Positions 1 to 7,000 of a stretch of DNA of 64,000 nucleotides are shown piece by piece. A program made the position numbers and the translations under genes. Numbering within the stretch: the first letter of the stretch is position 1; each line of letters starts with the position of its first letter. The notes under the pieces are model-generated. The model was given only the letters and a program-made list of their open reading frames with translations, was not told the origin of the DNA and ran no database searches. Origin of the DNA: UBA6522 sp965205045 (GTDB taxonomy: Bacteria > Pseudomonadota > Gammaproteobacteria > Steroidobacterales > Rariloculaceae); contig OZ242031.1 of assembly GCA_965205045.1 (NCBI GenBank), forward strand, positions 3,410,001-3,474,000, read 5' to 3'.

Positions 1-1
1 G

Positions 2-907
2 GCCCTGACGGCGGACGTGGCGCTGATACGCGCCTGGCAGGCCGATACCGCCGGCAATCTCGTCTACCGCAGGACCGAGAACAACTTCAACCAGGCCGCG
101 GCGACAGCCGGGAAGCTGGTAATCGCCGAGGCGGAGACGGTCGTTCCGGTGGGCGAACTCGACCCGGACCATGTTCATACGCCCGGCTGCTTCGTCGACC
201 ACCTGGTCGAGGCTCACACCACGCTCGAGGAATTGGGCAGTTCGGCCTCGGTCGCGGGGAGCCTCAAGAAGGTGAGCGGGGCGCGCATGACCATGGCTCG
301 CGGGGCGCTGGAAGAACTGAATCCGGGTGACGTCGTCAATCTCGGCATCGGCATTCCCACCCTGGTGGCGGACCTGATCACACCGGAGCACGGCATCATC
401 ATGCACACCGAGAACGGCATGCTGGGCGTCGGTCCGGAACCGGAGTCCGGCGGGGCCATGGATTACCCCGTCAACGCGGGCAAGATCCCCGTGACCGCCT
501 TGCCCGGCAGCAGCTATTTCGACAGCGCCAGTTCCTTCGGCATGATCCGGGGCGGGCATGTGGATGTGGCGATCATGGGCGGGTTGCAGGTGGACGAGAG
601 CGCCAACCTCGCCAACTGGGCCGTTCCCGGAAAGCCGCTTCTCGGAGTAGGGGGCGCAATGGACCTTGCTTCGGGCGTGCGGAAGCTGATCGTGACGATG
701 ATGCACACCAGCCGCGACGGGGCCGCCAAGATCGTTCCGGAATGCACGTTGCCGCTGACGGCCGCCGGTGCCGTGAGCGTGATCGTGACGGAATTGGCCA
801 AGTTCCGTTTCGTGGACGGGCGACTGGCCCTGGTCGAAGTCCTGCCCGGGGCAACCCTCGACGAAATTCGCGCAAAAACAACGGCGCAGTTCGACGTTCG
901 GGTTTGA
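2..907 (+). CDS. Fused 3-oxoacid CoA-transferase, subunits A and B (5' end outside window)
   Basis: Partial gene, open from the left edge. The first 65 or so visible residues look like the C-terminus of the A subunit (TENNFNQAAATAGK, HVHTPGCFVD). They run without a stop, through a linker of about 25 residues, into a complete B subunit starting near MTMARGALEEL. The B part has the family signature ENGMLGVGP, whose Glu forms the CoA thioester in SCOT-type enzymes, and the GHVDVAIMGGLQVD block. The expected reaction is transfer of CoA from succinyl-CoA or another donor to a 3-oxoacid in ketone-body or acetoacetate use. Bacterial A and B subunits are usually separate genes, so the single chain resembles the eukaryotic arrangement. 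The exact acceptor cannot be told from sequence. Confidence 0.88.
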   Translation, partial: ALTADVALIRAWQADTAGNLVYRRTENNFNQAAATAGKLVIAEAETVVPVGELDPDHVHTPGCFVDHLVEAHTTLEELGSSASVAGSLKKVSGARMTMARGALEELNPGDVVNLGIGIPTLVADLITPEHGIIMHTENGMLGVGPEPESGGAMDYPVNAGKIPVTALPGSSYFDSASSFGMIRGGHVDVAIMGGLQVDESANLANWAVPGKPLLGVGGAMDLASGVRKLIVTMMHTSRDGAAKIVPECTLPLTAAGAVSVIVTELAKFRFVDGRLALVEVLPGATLDEIRAKTTAQFDVRV

Positions 908-952
908 AAAAACCCGGTACCTCGCCGGGGCGCCGTCAGGCTGCGCCGGGTA

Positions 953-1007
953 CAAGACTCGACCTGACAAGACTCGACCTGACTTGACATGTATTAACTA
1001 ATACATG
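953..1007. promoter_or_regulatory. Tandem 15-bp repeat followed by a 20-bp palindrome
   Basis: Two perfect copies of CAAGACTCGACCTGA lie head to tail at 953-967 and 968-982. They are followed directly by a TTGACA hexamer (984-989) and the perfect palindrome CATGTATTA-ac-TAATACATG (988-1007). The AT-rich palindrome in GC-rich surroundings, overlapping a -35-like hexamer upstream of the NHL gene at 1243, looks like a repressor operator. I could not place a convincing -10 box, so the promoter itself is uncertain. Confidence 0.4.
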
Positions 1008-1242
1008 AGAAAATGCTTATATGTTTATGAATAAAAAGAGACTAAGTTGGCTAGCCAACGTGGTGCCTGGTCTTTTGCCGGTCTTCTTCAACGGAATCCC
1101 CCCTGGTCCCTGACGACCCGGTGATTCCCGTCGGCATCGTCCTCGACTACTGAGCCATGCATGTGTCGGCGCGGTCGCCCGTGGGCATGATCGCCTGACT
1201 TCTTGCGGTGCTAAACTCAGCCTTCGCAGGAGGGCAACCAGG

Positions 1243-2523
1243 ATGAGCAACAACGCGAGATTTCGATGCATGCGGGCTTTGCTGGCGGCGGTTGCAGTGG
1301 CCGCATTTTCCGCAGTCGGCCAGGCGCAGGCGCCCGAGTTCGTATTCGATCCGAGCTGGCCCCAACCCTTGCCGAACAACTGGAAAACCGGCGGCATCAC
1401 GGGCCTTGCCGTGGACGCCGACGACAACGTCTGGGTATACAACCGGCCGAACGACCTGACGGCGCTGGAGCTCAGGGCGGAACCCTCGCCCCCCATCGCG
1501 CTGTGCTGCGCGCGGCCGCCGTCGATGATGCATTTCGACCGGCGCGGCAACGTCATCGGCGCATTCGACGCGCCCCAGGGACACGGCATGGACGTGGACG
1601 ACGAGGGATTCGTCTACCTCGGCCAGGATACCGTACGCAAATACGATCCGAACACGGGCAAGGTGGTCGCCGAAATCGCGCGCACGCCCGAACGGGAGAA
1701 CGGCGCCCGGGTGGGCCTGCCGCCGCCCGTGGAGCGCGAACCCGGACAGGGCAGCCGCGGTCCGGTGATCAATTTCCTCGGCCCGCCCGGGGGCATGGCC
1801 GCCGACCCGGCCGTGCTGGAGCAGCGGGCCGCGGCGCAAAGGACATTTCGCGAGCGCTACCCGCCATCGACGCCGATGGTCGTTGGCGGTATCGAGGAGA
1901 TCCGGATCGTCGAAGCCGACAACGAGGTGTACGTCGCCGACAACTACCTGGGCGGACGCGTACTGGTCTTCGATCTGGATACGCTCGAGTTCAAGCGTGG
2001 CTGGGGCGCCTACGGCAAGCCGCTGGCGGAGATCAGCATTGATGAAGCCGATCACGATTACACGCCGAACGGCCCCATGCCGCCTGAATTCGTGGGACAC
2101 CTGACGATCAACGTCTCCAACGACGGCCTTGTGTACGCGGCCGACCGCAACGCCAACCGTATCCACGTCACCACGAAGGAAGGCGAGTTCATTGACGAAT
2201 TCATCCTCGCTCCGCAAACGGGCGCGGGCGGTTCCACCGGCGGCGTGGCTTTTTCCCATGATCCGGGGCAGCGCTACCTGTACATCTCCGACCTGACCAA
2301 CAACCGCATCTGGTTCCTGAACCGCGCCGACGGCGCCCTGGTCGGGCAAATGGGCACCATGGCCGACAATGGCGGCCAGTTCTTCGGCCTGCACATGATC
2401 GCCGTGGACAGCGGCGGCAACCTCTACACGGGCGAAGTCTTCACCGGCCAGCGCGTGCAGCGCTTCGTTCCCGCCGAAAGCGAAAAGGGGCAATTGCTGC
2501 TGCAGATCGCCGAGATGGATTGA
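1243..2523 (+). CDS. Secreted NHL-repeat beta-propeller protein
   Basis: This 426-residue protein has an N-terminal signal peptide (basic start, hydrophobic LLAAVAVAAFSAVG, likely cleavage after AQA near residue 29). It then carries repeated NHL-like blades, recognisable by motifs such as ITGLAVDADDNVWVY, GMDVDDEGFVYLG, LVYAADRNANRIHV and HMIAVDSGGNLYTGEV. Such six-bladed propellers act as periplasmic or extracellular binding or lyase scaffolds. Some resemble the peptidylglycine alpha-amidating lyase fold, but I see no basis for an enzymatic claim here. The start is supported by AGGAGG at 1228-1233. It is preceded by a palindromic candidate operator and appears to be monocistronic. Confidence 0.8.
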   Translation: MSNNARFRCMRALLAAVAVAAFSAVGQAQAPEFVFDPSWPQPLPNNWKTGGITGLAVDADDNVWVYNRPNDLTALELRAEPSPPIALCCARPPSMMHFDRRGNVIGAFDAPQGHGMDVDDEGFVYLGQDTVRKYDPNTGKVVAEIARTPERENGARVGLPPPVEREPGQGSRGPVINFLGPPGGMAADPAVLEQRAAAQRTFRERYPPSTPMVVGGIEEIRIVEADNEVYVADNYLGGRVLVFDLDTLEFKRGWGAYGKPLAEISIDEADHDYTPNGPMPPEFVGHLTINVSNDGLVYAADRNANRIHVTTKEGEFIDEFILAPQTGAGGSTGGVAFSHDPGQRYLYISDLTNNRIWFLNRADGALVGQMGTMADNGGQFFGLHMIAVDSGGNLYTGEVFTGQRVQRFVPAESEKGQLLLQIAEMD

Positions 2524-2690
2524 TCGCAGCCAGGAAACCGGGACCGCCGCCGGAGGACGCGGAAGGCCTGAAGTCCGAAAGCGGCTTGCGGCGCGCGAGC
2601 TTGGCGAACTCGGCAATTTGCTCGGAAGCAGCTCGGAAGTGGCCGGTTTCTGAGTAGAATTCAGAGTTGAACTTCAGCGATGCTGGAATC
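2511..2690. repeat. Dispersed repeat, copy 1, just after the NHL gene
   Basis: The core (about 2569-2680) reads AGTCCGAAAGCGGCTTG, then ACTCGGCAATTTGCTCGGAAG, then GCTCGGAAGTGG, then a GAGTAGAATTCAGAG tail. The same blocks in the same order occur near 6627-6715 and 8199-8310. The hairpin arm that is perfect in the other two copies is degraded here (CTCGGAAG against TTTCTGAG). The left edge (2511-2534, overlapping the end of the NHL gene) also recurs at about 4874-4897 with one mismatch. No transposase accompanies it; it resembles a REP/MITE-like intergenic element. Confidence 0.6.
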
Positions 2691-3029
2691 TGATCGGCAG
2701 GACTTCACGTTGGGGCGCTCACGCCCGGGCTTGAAGGACTTGCTTATCGAGTCCTGTGGTCCAGAGCCGATTTCGACTACCAATTCCTGACCGATCAACC
2801 TTGGCAGGCGGTTGCAAGTCGTGACTTGAGCATTTGTCGTCTGGCAGTATGGCAGAGAGTTGTTTCGGTCGCGGAATGGAGTGCGCCAGAAGAACGCGGA
2901 GGATCGGTAATGTCGGGCGCACAAGCCACTTCCCAGCCTCACAAAGGCGGGGAGAAACCCGACCGAAATTCCCAGCCGCGCTCGGGCGCGCATTCCGCTT
3001 CAATGAATAGACAGCGTCGAACCGGTTAG
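2691..3029. other. Intergenic stretch with no recognisable gene
   Basis: Open frames exist on both strands, but none has convincing protein character or a recognised family. It lies between dispersed-repeat copy 1 and the cas3 fragment at 3030 and probably holds eroded remnants. Confidence 0.4.
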
Positions 3030-3315
3030 ATGGCTCGACCCGCTTGGGGAAAATATGACGGGGCGGACGGGTCGTTCCATCACTTGGCCCACCACAGCAT
3101 GGATGTGGCCGCCGTGTTCCAGCGGCTATTGGGTTTGCCGGTGTTCAAGGACCGTGCCGAGCGCGCCATGCAACGTCCGCTGGACTCGACCACCATAGCG
3201 CGCTTGAGCGTGCTGGTATTCCTCCACGATGTCGGAAAGCTTCACCCAGCGTTTCAAGCAAAGGGTTGGTCGAAGGAATGGTGGCCCCACCCGAATCGGG
3301 GCCATGTGTCAGAAA
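3030..3315 (+). pseudogene. cas3: 5' fragment of a type I-E-like cas3 (HD nuclease part only)
   Basis: About 95 residues survive of a protein that is normally around 900 long. The N-terminal HD-nuclease signature is clear: WGKYDG, then HHSMDVAAVFQRLLG, then LVFLHDVGKLHPAFQAKGW (HD pair in LHDVGK), then GHVSE. HD at the N-terminus differs from the two type I-G Cas3 proteins in this window, where HD is C-terminal, so this is not a copy of them. The reading frame runs directly into a lone CRISPR repeat at 3316. No helicase domain and no cse1, cse2, cas7 or cas5 of a type I-E system is found nearby, so this is a relic. Confidence 0.75.
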
Positions 3316-3344
3316 GTATCTCCCCGCAGGTGCGGGGATAGACC
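3316..3344 (+). CRISPR. Solitary type I-E-like CRISPR repeat
   Basis: This 29-nt unit starts GTATCTCCCCGCAGG and ends TGCGGGGATAGACC, with the stem TCCCCGCA/TGCGGGGA. It has the GT start, central CCCCGC/GCGGGG palindrome and GGGATA-type tail of type I-E repeats, and differs from the 36-nt repeats of the main array. Only one copy exists. It separates the cas3 fragment from a phage tail gene fragment. Confidence 0.65.
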
Positions 3345-3639
3345 CCGACAGCCCATACTTGCGCATGAGCTTCTCGGCCGTGCGCAACTTCAGCGTCTTG
3401 TCGTGGATCGTGCGGTTGAGCTTCTCGGTGCCGCCCGTGCCCGCCACCACCTTGCGGTTCAGCTTTTCGATCTGGTTCTGGTATTTGAGCACGTCGCCGG
3501 TGGCCGCGAACTGCTTGTTCGCCTTCTTGAACGTGTCGGTCAACTGCTTGCCGTATCGTCCGGTTTGCGCTACGGTCCTGACCATCGACTTGTCGATGGT
3601 CCCCGCAATCACCAGACCGACCCGGATATTGTCGCTCAT
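3345..3639 (-). pseudogene. N-terminal fragment of a phage tail tape-measure-like protein
   Basis: The frame starts MSDNIRVGLVIAGTIDKS (an upstream in-frame ATG at 3645 is possible). It continues with Lys/Gln-rich helical sequence (GKQLTDTFKKANKQFAATG, then KYQNQIEKLNRKV) ending at LMRKYGLSG. The style matches N-termini of phage tail tape-measure proteins, which are normally many hundreds of residues long. Coding sequence stops exactly where the solitary CRISPR repeat begins, so about 98 residues remain. The assignment rests on composition and motif style, not on an alignment. Confidence 0.5.
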
Positions 3640-3868
3640 GCCCACATCCTACCCGCCGCGCGCCCGGCCGGGAACGCTCGCTTGGTGGTTCCTGTCCACG
3701 CTCGCCGCCACTCTCGGCTTCTGGCTGTTTCACGATGACTTGGGATTCTTCGACTCTCTCGTCATCGGCCTCATGATCCTCCCGGCATTCTATGCCCTGG
3801 TCTTGTTGCCACTCGCGTGCATCGCCTGGTTGTGCTTGACCATATTCACCGATTTGCTGGGGCTCTGA
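3638..3868 (+). CDS. Small predicted membrane protein (76 residues)
   Basis: ATG at 3638 gives a 76-residue protein starting MPTSYPPRARPG. It has two hydrophobic segments (about residues 14-30 and 40-70, containing LAWWFLSTLAATLGFWLF and LPAFYALVLLPLACIAWL). It is divergent from the tape-measure fragment, with start codons overlapping by two bases. The longer open frame upstream runs antisense through that fragment and is not real. No family is recognised; a phage or island origin is likely from context. Confidence 0.4.
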   Translation: MPTSYPPRARPGTLAWWFLSTLAATLGFWLFHDDLGFFDSLVIGLMILPAFYALVLLPLACIAWLCLTIFTDLLGL

Positions 3869-4107
3869 CTCCCTTTAGATACCGCCGCCGATTCTGCGCA
3901 GCCGCGATCCGATCTTCGAGGATCGATGGCCATCTGAAATAGATACCGTTTTCGGCATCGATGGCGGCGCCTGGTTTGCGGAATCGATACCTCCGCGGGT
4001 AGACGTGTCCTCCGGAGCTTCCGGATATCGATACCTCACGGCTAGACGACCGACGCGATCATGGCGGATACGCGGGTGGCGGCCGCAGCCGCCGCCTCGT
4101 CGGCGAC
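3869..4107. other. Intergenic, short degenerate direct repeats only
   Basis: No gene is seen. ATCGATACCTCCGCGGGTAGACG near 3982 has a degenerate second copy near 4026 (ATCGATACCTCACGGCTAGACG), and a further ATAGATACC occurs near 3940. Function is unknown. Confidence 0.35.
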
Positions 4108-4401
4108 ATGCGCATATATCTCAGTGATCCGCGCGGCGCGGATCGAACTGGCGCTGTTCCGCGCCTCGGCCGCCTCCTATGCGCGATCGACGACCGGCTG
4201 CGCCGGAACCTGGACGATCGAGCCGAGATCGACCTCCTCAATCGGCTCGCCGGCGACGGGCTGCCGGAGAGGGACATGCGCCGGCGGCGCGCGGAACGGG
4301 ACATCGCCAACGGCGTTCTGATCGAGTTGCAGGCGGGCATCGACGGCCGGCGCCGCGAGATCGGCGAACTGCAGGACCGCATCCGGGCCCTGGACGAGTA
4401 G
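4108..4401 (+). CDS. Hypothetical helical protein, phage-like context
   Basis: A 97-residue frame whose second half looks like natural protein: RAEIDLLNRLAGDG, then MRRRRAERDIANGVLIELQ, then REIGELQDRIRALDE, a probable coiled coil. It ends 20 bases before the next frame, which begins with the poly-G run. No family is recognised. The neighbouring tail-like fragments suggest phage origin; it may itself be a fragment. Confidence 0.35.
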   Translation: MRIYLSDPRGADRTGAVPRLGRLLCAIDDRLRRNLDDRAEIDLLNRLAGDGLPERDMRRRRAERDIANGVLIELQAGIDGRRREIGELQDRIRALDE

Positions 4402-4428
4402 ATTCACGCGCTCGGAACCGATGGCTCC

Positions 4429-4456
4429 GGGGGGGGGGGGGGGGGGGGGGGGGGGG
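4429..4456 (+). repeat. Homopolymer of 28 G
   Basis: Twenty-eight consecutive G residues start eight bases after an ATG. Tracts of this length are slippage-prone, and any change not divisible by three would shift the frame. A consensus or assembly length error is also possible. Confidence 0.85.
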
Positions 4457-4783
4457 CCGCCCGGCGAGGACCCGGATCCCGCCGAGCAATACGCCGCCCG
4501 GCTGCGGGCCCGGGAGGACTTCGAGCGCCTCATGACCCAGAGCAGGTACGACATGGCCGTGGCGCAGCTCGCCATCCAGGGCGAGACCTTCGACCTCCTG
4601 ACCGCCGAGCAGTGGGCGTACACGGAACAGCGAGCGGAAGCCAACCGCATCGCCGACGAGCGGATCGCGGAGGAGGCGTGGGAAGCGCGGGAACAACGCA
4701 TCCAGGAGGCACTTGAGGAATACCGCGCCCGCCTGCGGGCGCTGCAGGGGTTCGAGGACGAGGCGGCGGCCATCCGGGCGGCG

Positions 4784-4870
4784 GCGGACGACGCCGTCCG
4801 GGACGTGGATGAGCGCCTCAAGCGCGCCTGGCTGAAGGATCGTGTCGGAGACCGTTTCACGGTTTCCGCC
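4784..4870 (+). repeat. Duplicated internal fragment of rnr
   Basis: About 87 bases match 40995-41080 inside the intact rnr gene, in the same orientation, with only about five mismatches. The run through GCCTGGCTGAAGGATCG, TGTCGGAGACC and GTTTCACGGTTTCC is identical. It is immediately followed (about 4874-4897) by a 24-base block that also occurs at the end of the NHL gene (2511-2534). Confidence 0.8.
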
Positions 4871-4906
4871 GGTCGAGATGGACTGATCGCAGCCAGGGGT
4901 TACGTG

Positions 4907-6466
4907 TCAAACAGCCTGGAATCGCTCGACCTCGAGCCGCGCCAGATTCCGCGCCTCGCTGCTGAATTCGACACCGATCAGCCAGATCGGCTGGTTCAAG
5001 CCGCGGTACTTGTCCGCGTAGCCTCTGGCCTTCAACTGCTCCATCGCCGAACCGGGCGGAGTCAGCTCGATCACCTTGAACTCGAACAGGTAGACGCCGC
5101 CCTGGAACCGCATCGCCATGTCCAGCCGGCCGTGGCTGGCGCTGTCCTCCACCGTGGTATCGAGGCCGAGCGCGGCAAACCAGGAATAGAACACGCTGGC
5201 GTAGTAGCCTTCGTAACGGGCGATGTCGTTGTTCGTGTGCCATTCATAGGGGATGCTGGCGAAGAAGGAGCGGAAAACTGCCTCCATCCCGGCAAAGTCG
5301 TTGACCTCCAGCAACTCGTAGAGGCGAAGGTTGTGGGCGCCCTGCCGCGACGGGTCCGGCCCCATCGCGCGCAGCAAGTGTTTGTTCAAACTCTGCTTGA
5401 CTTCCCGGTTCGGATAGCCCAGCCGGTACAGGGGTTGGCCGCCCAGGTTTTTTTCCTCGGCGATCGTGAGATACCCCGTCTGGAAGAGCAGCGCCTCCGT
5501 CGCGATGTCGTCCACATCGAACTTCGACAGCAGGTCGTCGTCGCTCACCATGTCTTCCAGCGCCAGGGAAGCGGTCCGCCTCTCGAGCAGCGTCTCGATC
5601 AGGAACGACGGCGTTCCGGTCTCAAACCAATAGGGGCCGAATTCGCGCCGGTCGAATAGCAGAAGGAGGTCGAAGGGGTTGTAGATCCCTTCCTCTCCCC
5701 TCCAGCGATAGCCGTTGTACCAGTCGCGAATCTCCTCCCGGTCCAGACCCGGCAGCTCCGGGCCGAACACGGTATCGAGGTCCGCCTCGGTATAGCCGCA
5801 GACCGCCGAGTAACGCGGGTCCAACGTAATGTCCTTCAGGTTGTTGAGACCCGAGAACAGGCTGACCCTGGAGAACTTGCTCACGCCAGTGAGCAGCGTA
5901 AAGCGAATGTGCGCGTCGCAGTCCTTTACGACCGCGTAAACGCCGCGCAGGAAATCGCGGTTGGCGCGGGCGGCCTCCGGGTTCTCCAGCGCGTCGAGGA
6001 TCGGTTTGTCGTATTCGTCGATCAAAACGGCGACGGGGCGTCCGGCCTTGTCGTGAAGCGATTCCAGCACGGCTGCGAATCGGCCGGGGGCCGTGGTGGC
6101 GTACTCGCAAAGGACGTCGAAGCGCCGCTGCACCGAGGCAAGCTGCTCCATCAGCCTCGCCTCGGCCTGGCCCGGTTCCTTGAAGTTGCCGCCGCCGAAG
6201 CTCAGGCGCAAGACGGGATAACGAACCGACCAGTCCCAATCCGCATGGATCTGAAGCCCCCTGAATAGCGCTTCATTGCATTCGAACAACTCCTTCAGCG
6301 TGTCCAGGAACAGGCTCTTGCCAAAACGTCGCGGGCGCGAAAGAAAATAGTGCTTGCCCTCGTCCAGCAGGCGCTGGATATAGCCTGTCTTGTCGACGTA
6401 GTAGCAGTTCCGCTCACGGAGTTCGCGGAACGTCTGCATGCCGATGGGGAGTCGTGGCTTGGTCAT
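4907..6466 (-). CDS. AAA ATPase-like / PD-(D/E)XK nuclease protein (DUF1703 type), copy 1
   Basis: This 519-residue protein has an N-terminal AAA-ATPase-like region with the family start LPIGMQTFRELRE, the P-loop variant RPRRFGKSLFLDTL (residues about 44-57), and VAVLIDEYDKPILDAL as the Walker B region. The C-terminal part has a PD-(D/E)XK-type nuclease signature (GRLDMAMRFQGG, then YLFEFKV). Relatives form large multicopy families in many bacteria and are suspected of DNA-related or selfish roles, but no function is proven. It is the most diverged of three copies here (others at 18472 and 27088) and lies on the opposite strand. It appears full length. Confidence 0.85.
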   Translation of the reverse strand: MTKPRLPIGMQTFRELRERNCYYVDKTGYIQRLLDEGKHYFLSRPRRFGKSLFLDTLKELFECNEALFRGLQIHADWDWSVRYPVLRLSFGGGNFKEPGQAEARLMEQLASVQRRFDVLCEYATTAPGRFAAVLESLHDKAGRPVAVLIDEYDKPILDALENPEAARANRDFLRGVYAVVKDCDAHIRFTLLTGVSKFSRVSLFSGLNNLKDITLDPRYSAVCGYTEADLDTVFGPELPGLDREEIRDWYNGYRWRGEEGIYNPFDLLLLFDRREFGPYWFETGTPSFLIETLLERRTASLALEDMVSDDDLLSKFDVDDIATEALLFQTGYLTIAEEKNLGGQPLYRLGYPNREVKQSLNKHLLRAMGPDPSRQGAHNLRLYELLEVNDFAGMEAVFRSFFASIPYEWHTNNDIARYEGYYASVFYSWFAALGLDTTVEDSASHGRLDMAMRFQGGVYLFEFKVIELTPPGSAMEQLKARGYADKYRGLNQPIWLIGVEFSSEARNLARLEVERFQAV

Positions 6467-6507
6467 TTGGCACTTTGCATTATAGAAGAGCGCCGCTGCC
6501 GCCGTTG

Positions 6508-6715
6508 ACGGGATTGCGCAAGACGGTCTGCCCGCTGGATGTCATCTCCACGCCGGACGGCGACGCGAGCGCGGTGTTGACGGGGTCGCGCAAGACGGCC
6601 TGTCCGCTGGAGTGCGTAGCGGACCTCGAGTCCGAATGCGGCTTGTGGCGCACGGGCCTGCCGAGCTCGGCAATTTACTCGGAAGCAGCTCGGAAGTCGA
6701 TGGCTTCCGAGTCGA
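6508..6715. repeat. Dispersed repeat, copy 2, with tandem leader motifs
   Basis: Two tandem versions of TTGACGGG..GCGCAAGACGG.CTG.CCGCTGGA (about 6505-6540 and 6577-6612) precede the core AGTCCGAATGCGGCTTGTGG (about 6629). A perfect stem follows: CTCGGAAG (6689-6696), loop TCGATGG, CTTCCGAG (6704-6711). The order matches copies near 2570 and 8199. A further partial copy (GCTCGGCAGTTTACTCTGAAG) begins at about 6841. Confidence 0.6.
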
Positions 6716-6737
6716 GGCCGGGCATGGGTTGCTCATC

Positions 6738-6839
6738 GAACGCCACAACCGTGCGCAGGAACGGGTTCGGCGACGAAAGGTCGCGCTTGAATTCGACCGT
6801 CTTGCCTTCGGGTTCGCGCAGAATTTCGGTCAGGTCCAT
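6738..6839 (-). pseudogene. N-terminal fragment of an AlbA_2 (Schlafen-like) ATP-binding protein
   Basis: From ATG at 6839 the minus strand reads MDLTEILREPEGKTVEFK, then RDLSSPNPFLRTVVAF, the typical start of AlbA_2-domain transcription-regulator-like proteins. Similarity stops at 6738, where the dispersed-repeat side begins. Only about 34 residues remain, with further copies of the repeat on both sides, so the gene was probably cut away by rearrangement at these repeats. Confidence 0.5.
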
Positions 6840-7000
6840 TGCTCGGCAGTTTACTCTGAAGCGGCTTGGGTTGTTAACGGTTACGAGTGGTGTTTCCGAG
6901 TCGGAACGAAGTCGATATAGACATTATCTCGGGCTGCTGGGCGAGGTGACGGAATCCGCGTGCGTCGTAGTTGCAGCGCAGAAAGTCGGCGCCAACAAAG

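Larger units (their letters stand above)
4421..4870 (+). pseudogene. Chimeric frame: poly-Gly start, coiled-coil tail-like protein, then a piece of RNase R
   Basis: The frame begins ATG-GCT-CCG, then nine glycine codons from a 28-G run. A convincing helical protein follows (GEDPDPAEQYAARLRARED, FERLMTQSRYDMAVAQLAI, ADERIAEEAWEAREQRIQE). At about 4784 it switches into sequence nearly identical to part of rnr (DAVRDVDERLKRAWLKDRVG). The open frame then continues antisense through the DUF1703 gene, which is not meaningful coding. The helical part may come from a phage tail protein. The fused end and the G run argue that it is non-functional. Confidence 0.5.

Noticed and set aside
1147..2616. 489-codon minus-strand frame opposite the NHL gene
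   Set aside because: Antisense shadow in GC-rich DNA. The plus strand has a signal peptide, NHL motifs and a ribosome binding site.
3266..3637. Plus-strand frame upstream of the small membrane protein
   Set aside because: Runs antisense through the tape-measure fragment and across the CRISPR repeat. Only the part from 3638 looks like protein.
4870..5659. C-terminal extension of the poly-Gly frame through the DUF1703 gene
   Set aside because: Antisense to a well-supported gene. The coding character ends with the rnr-derived piece.
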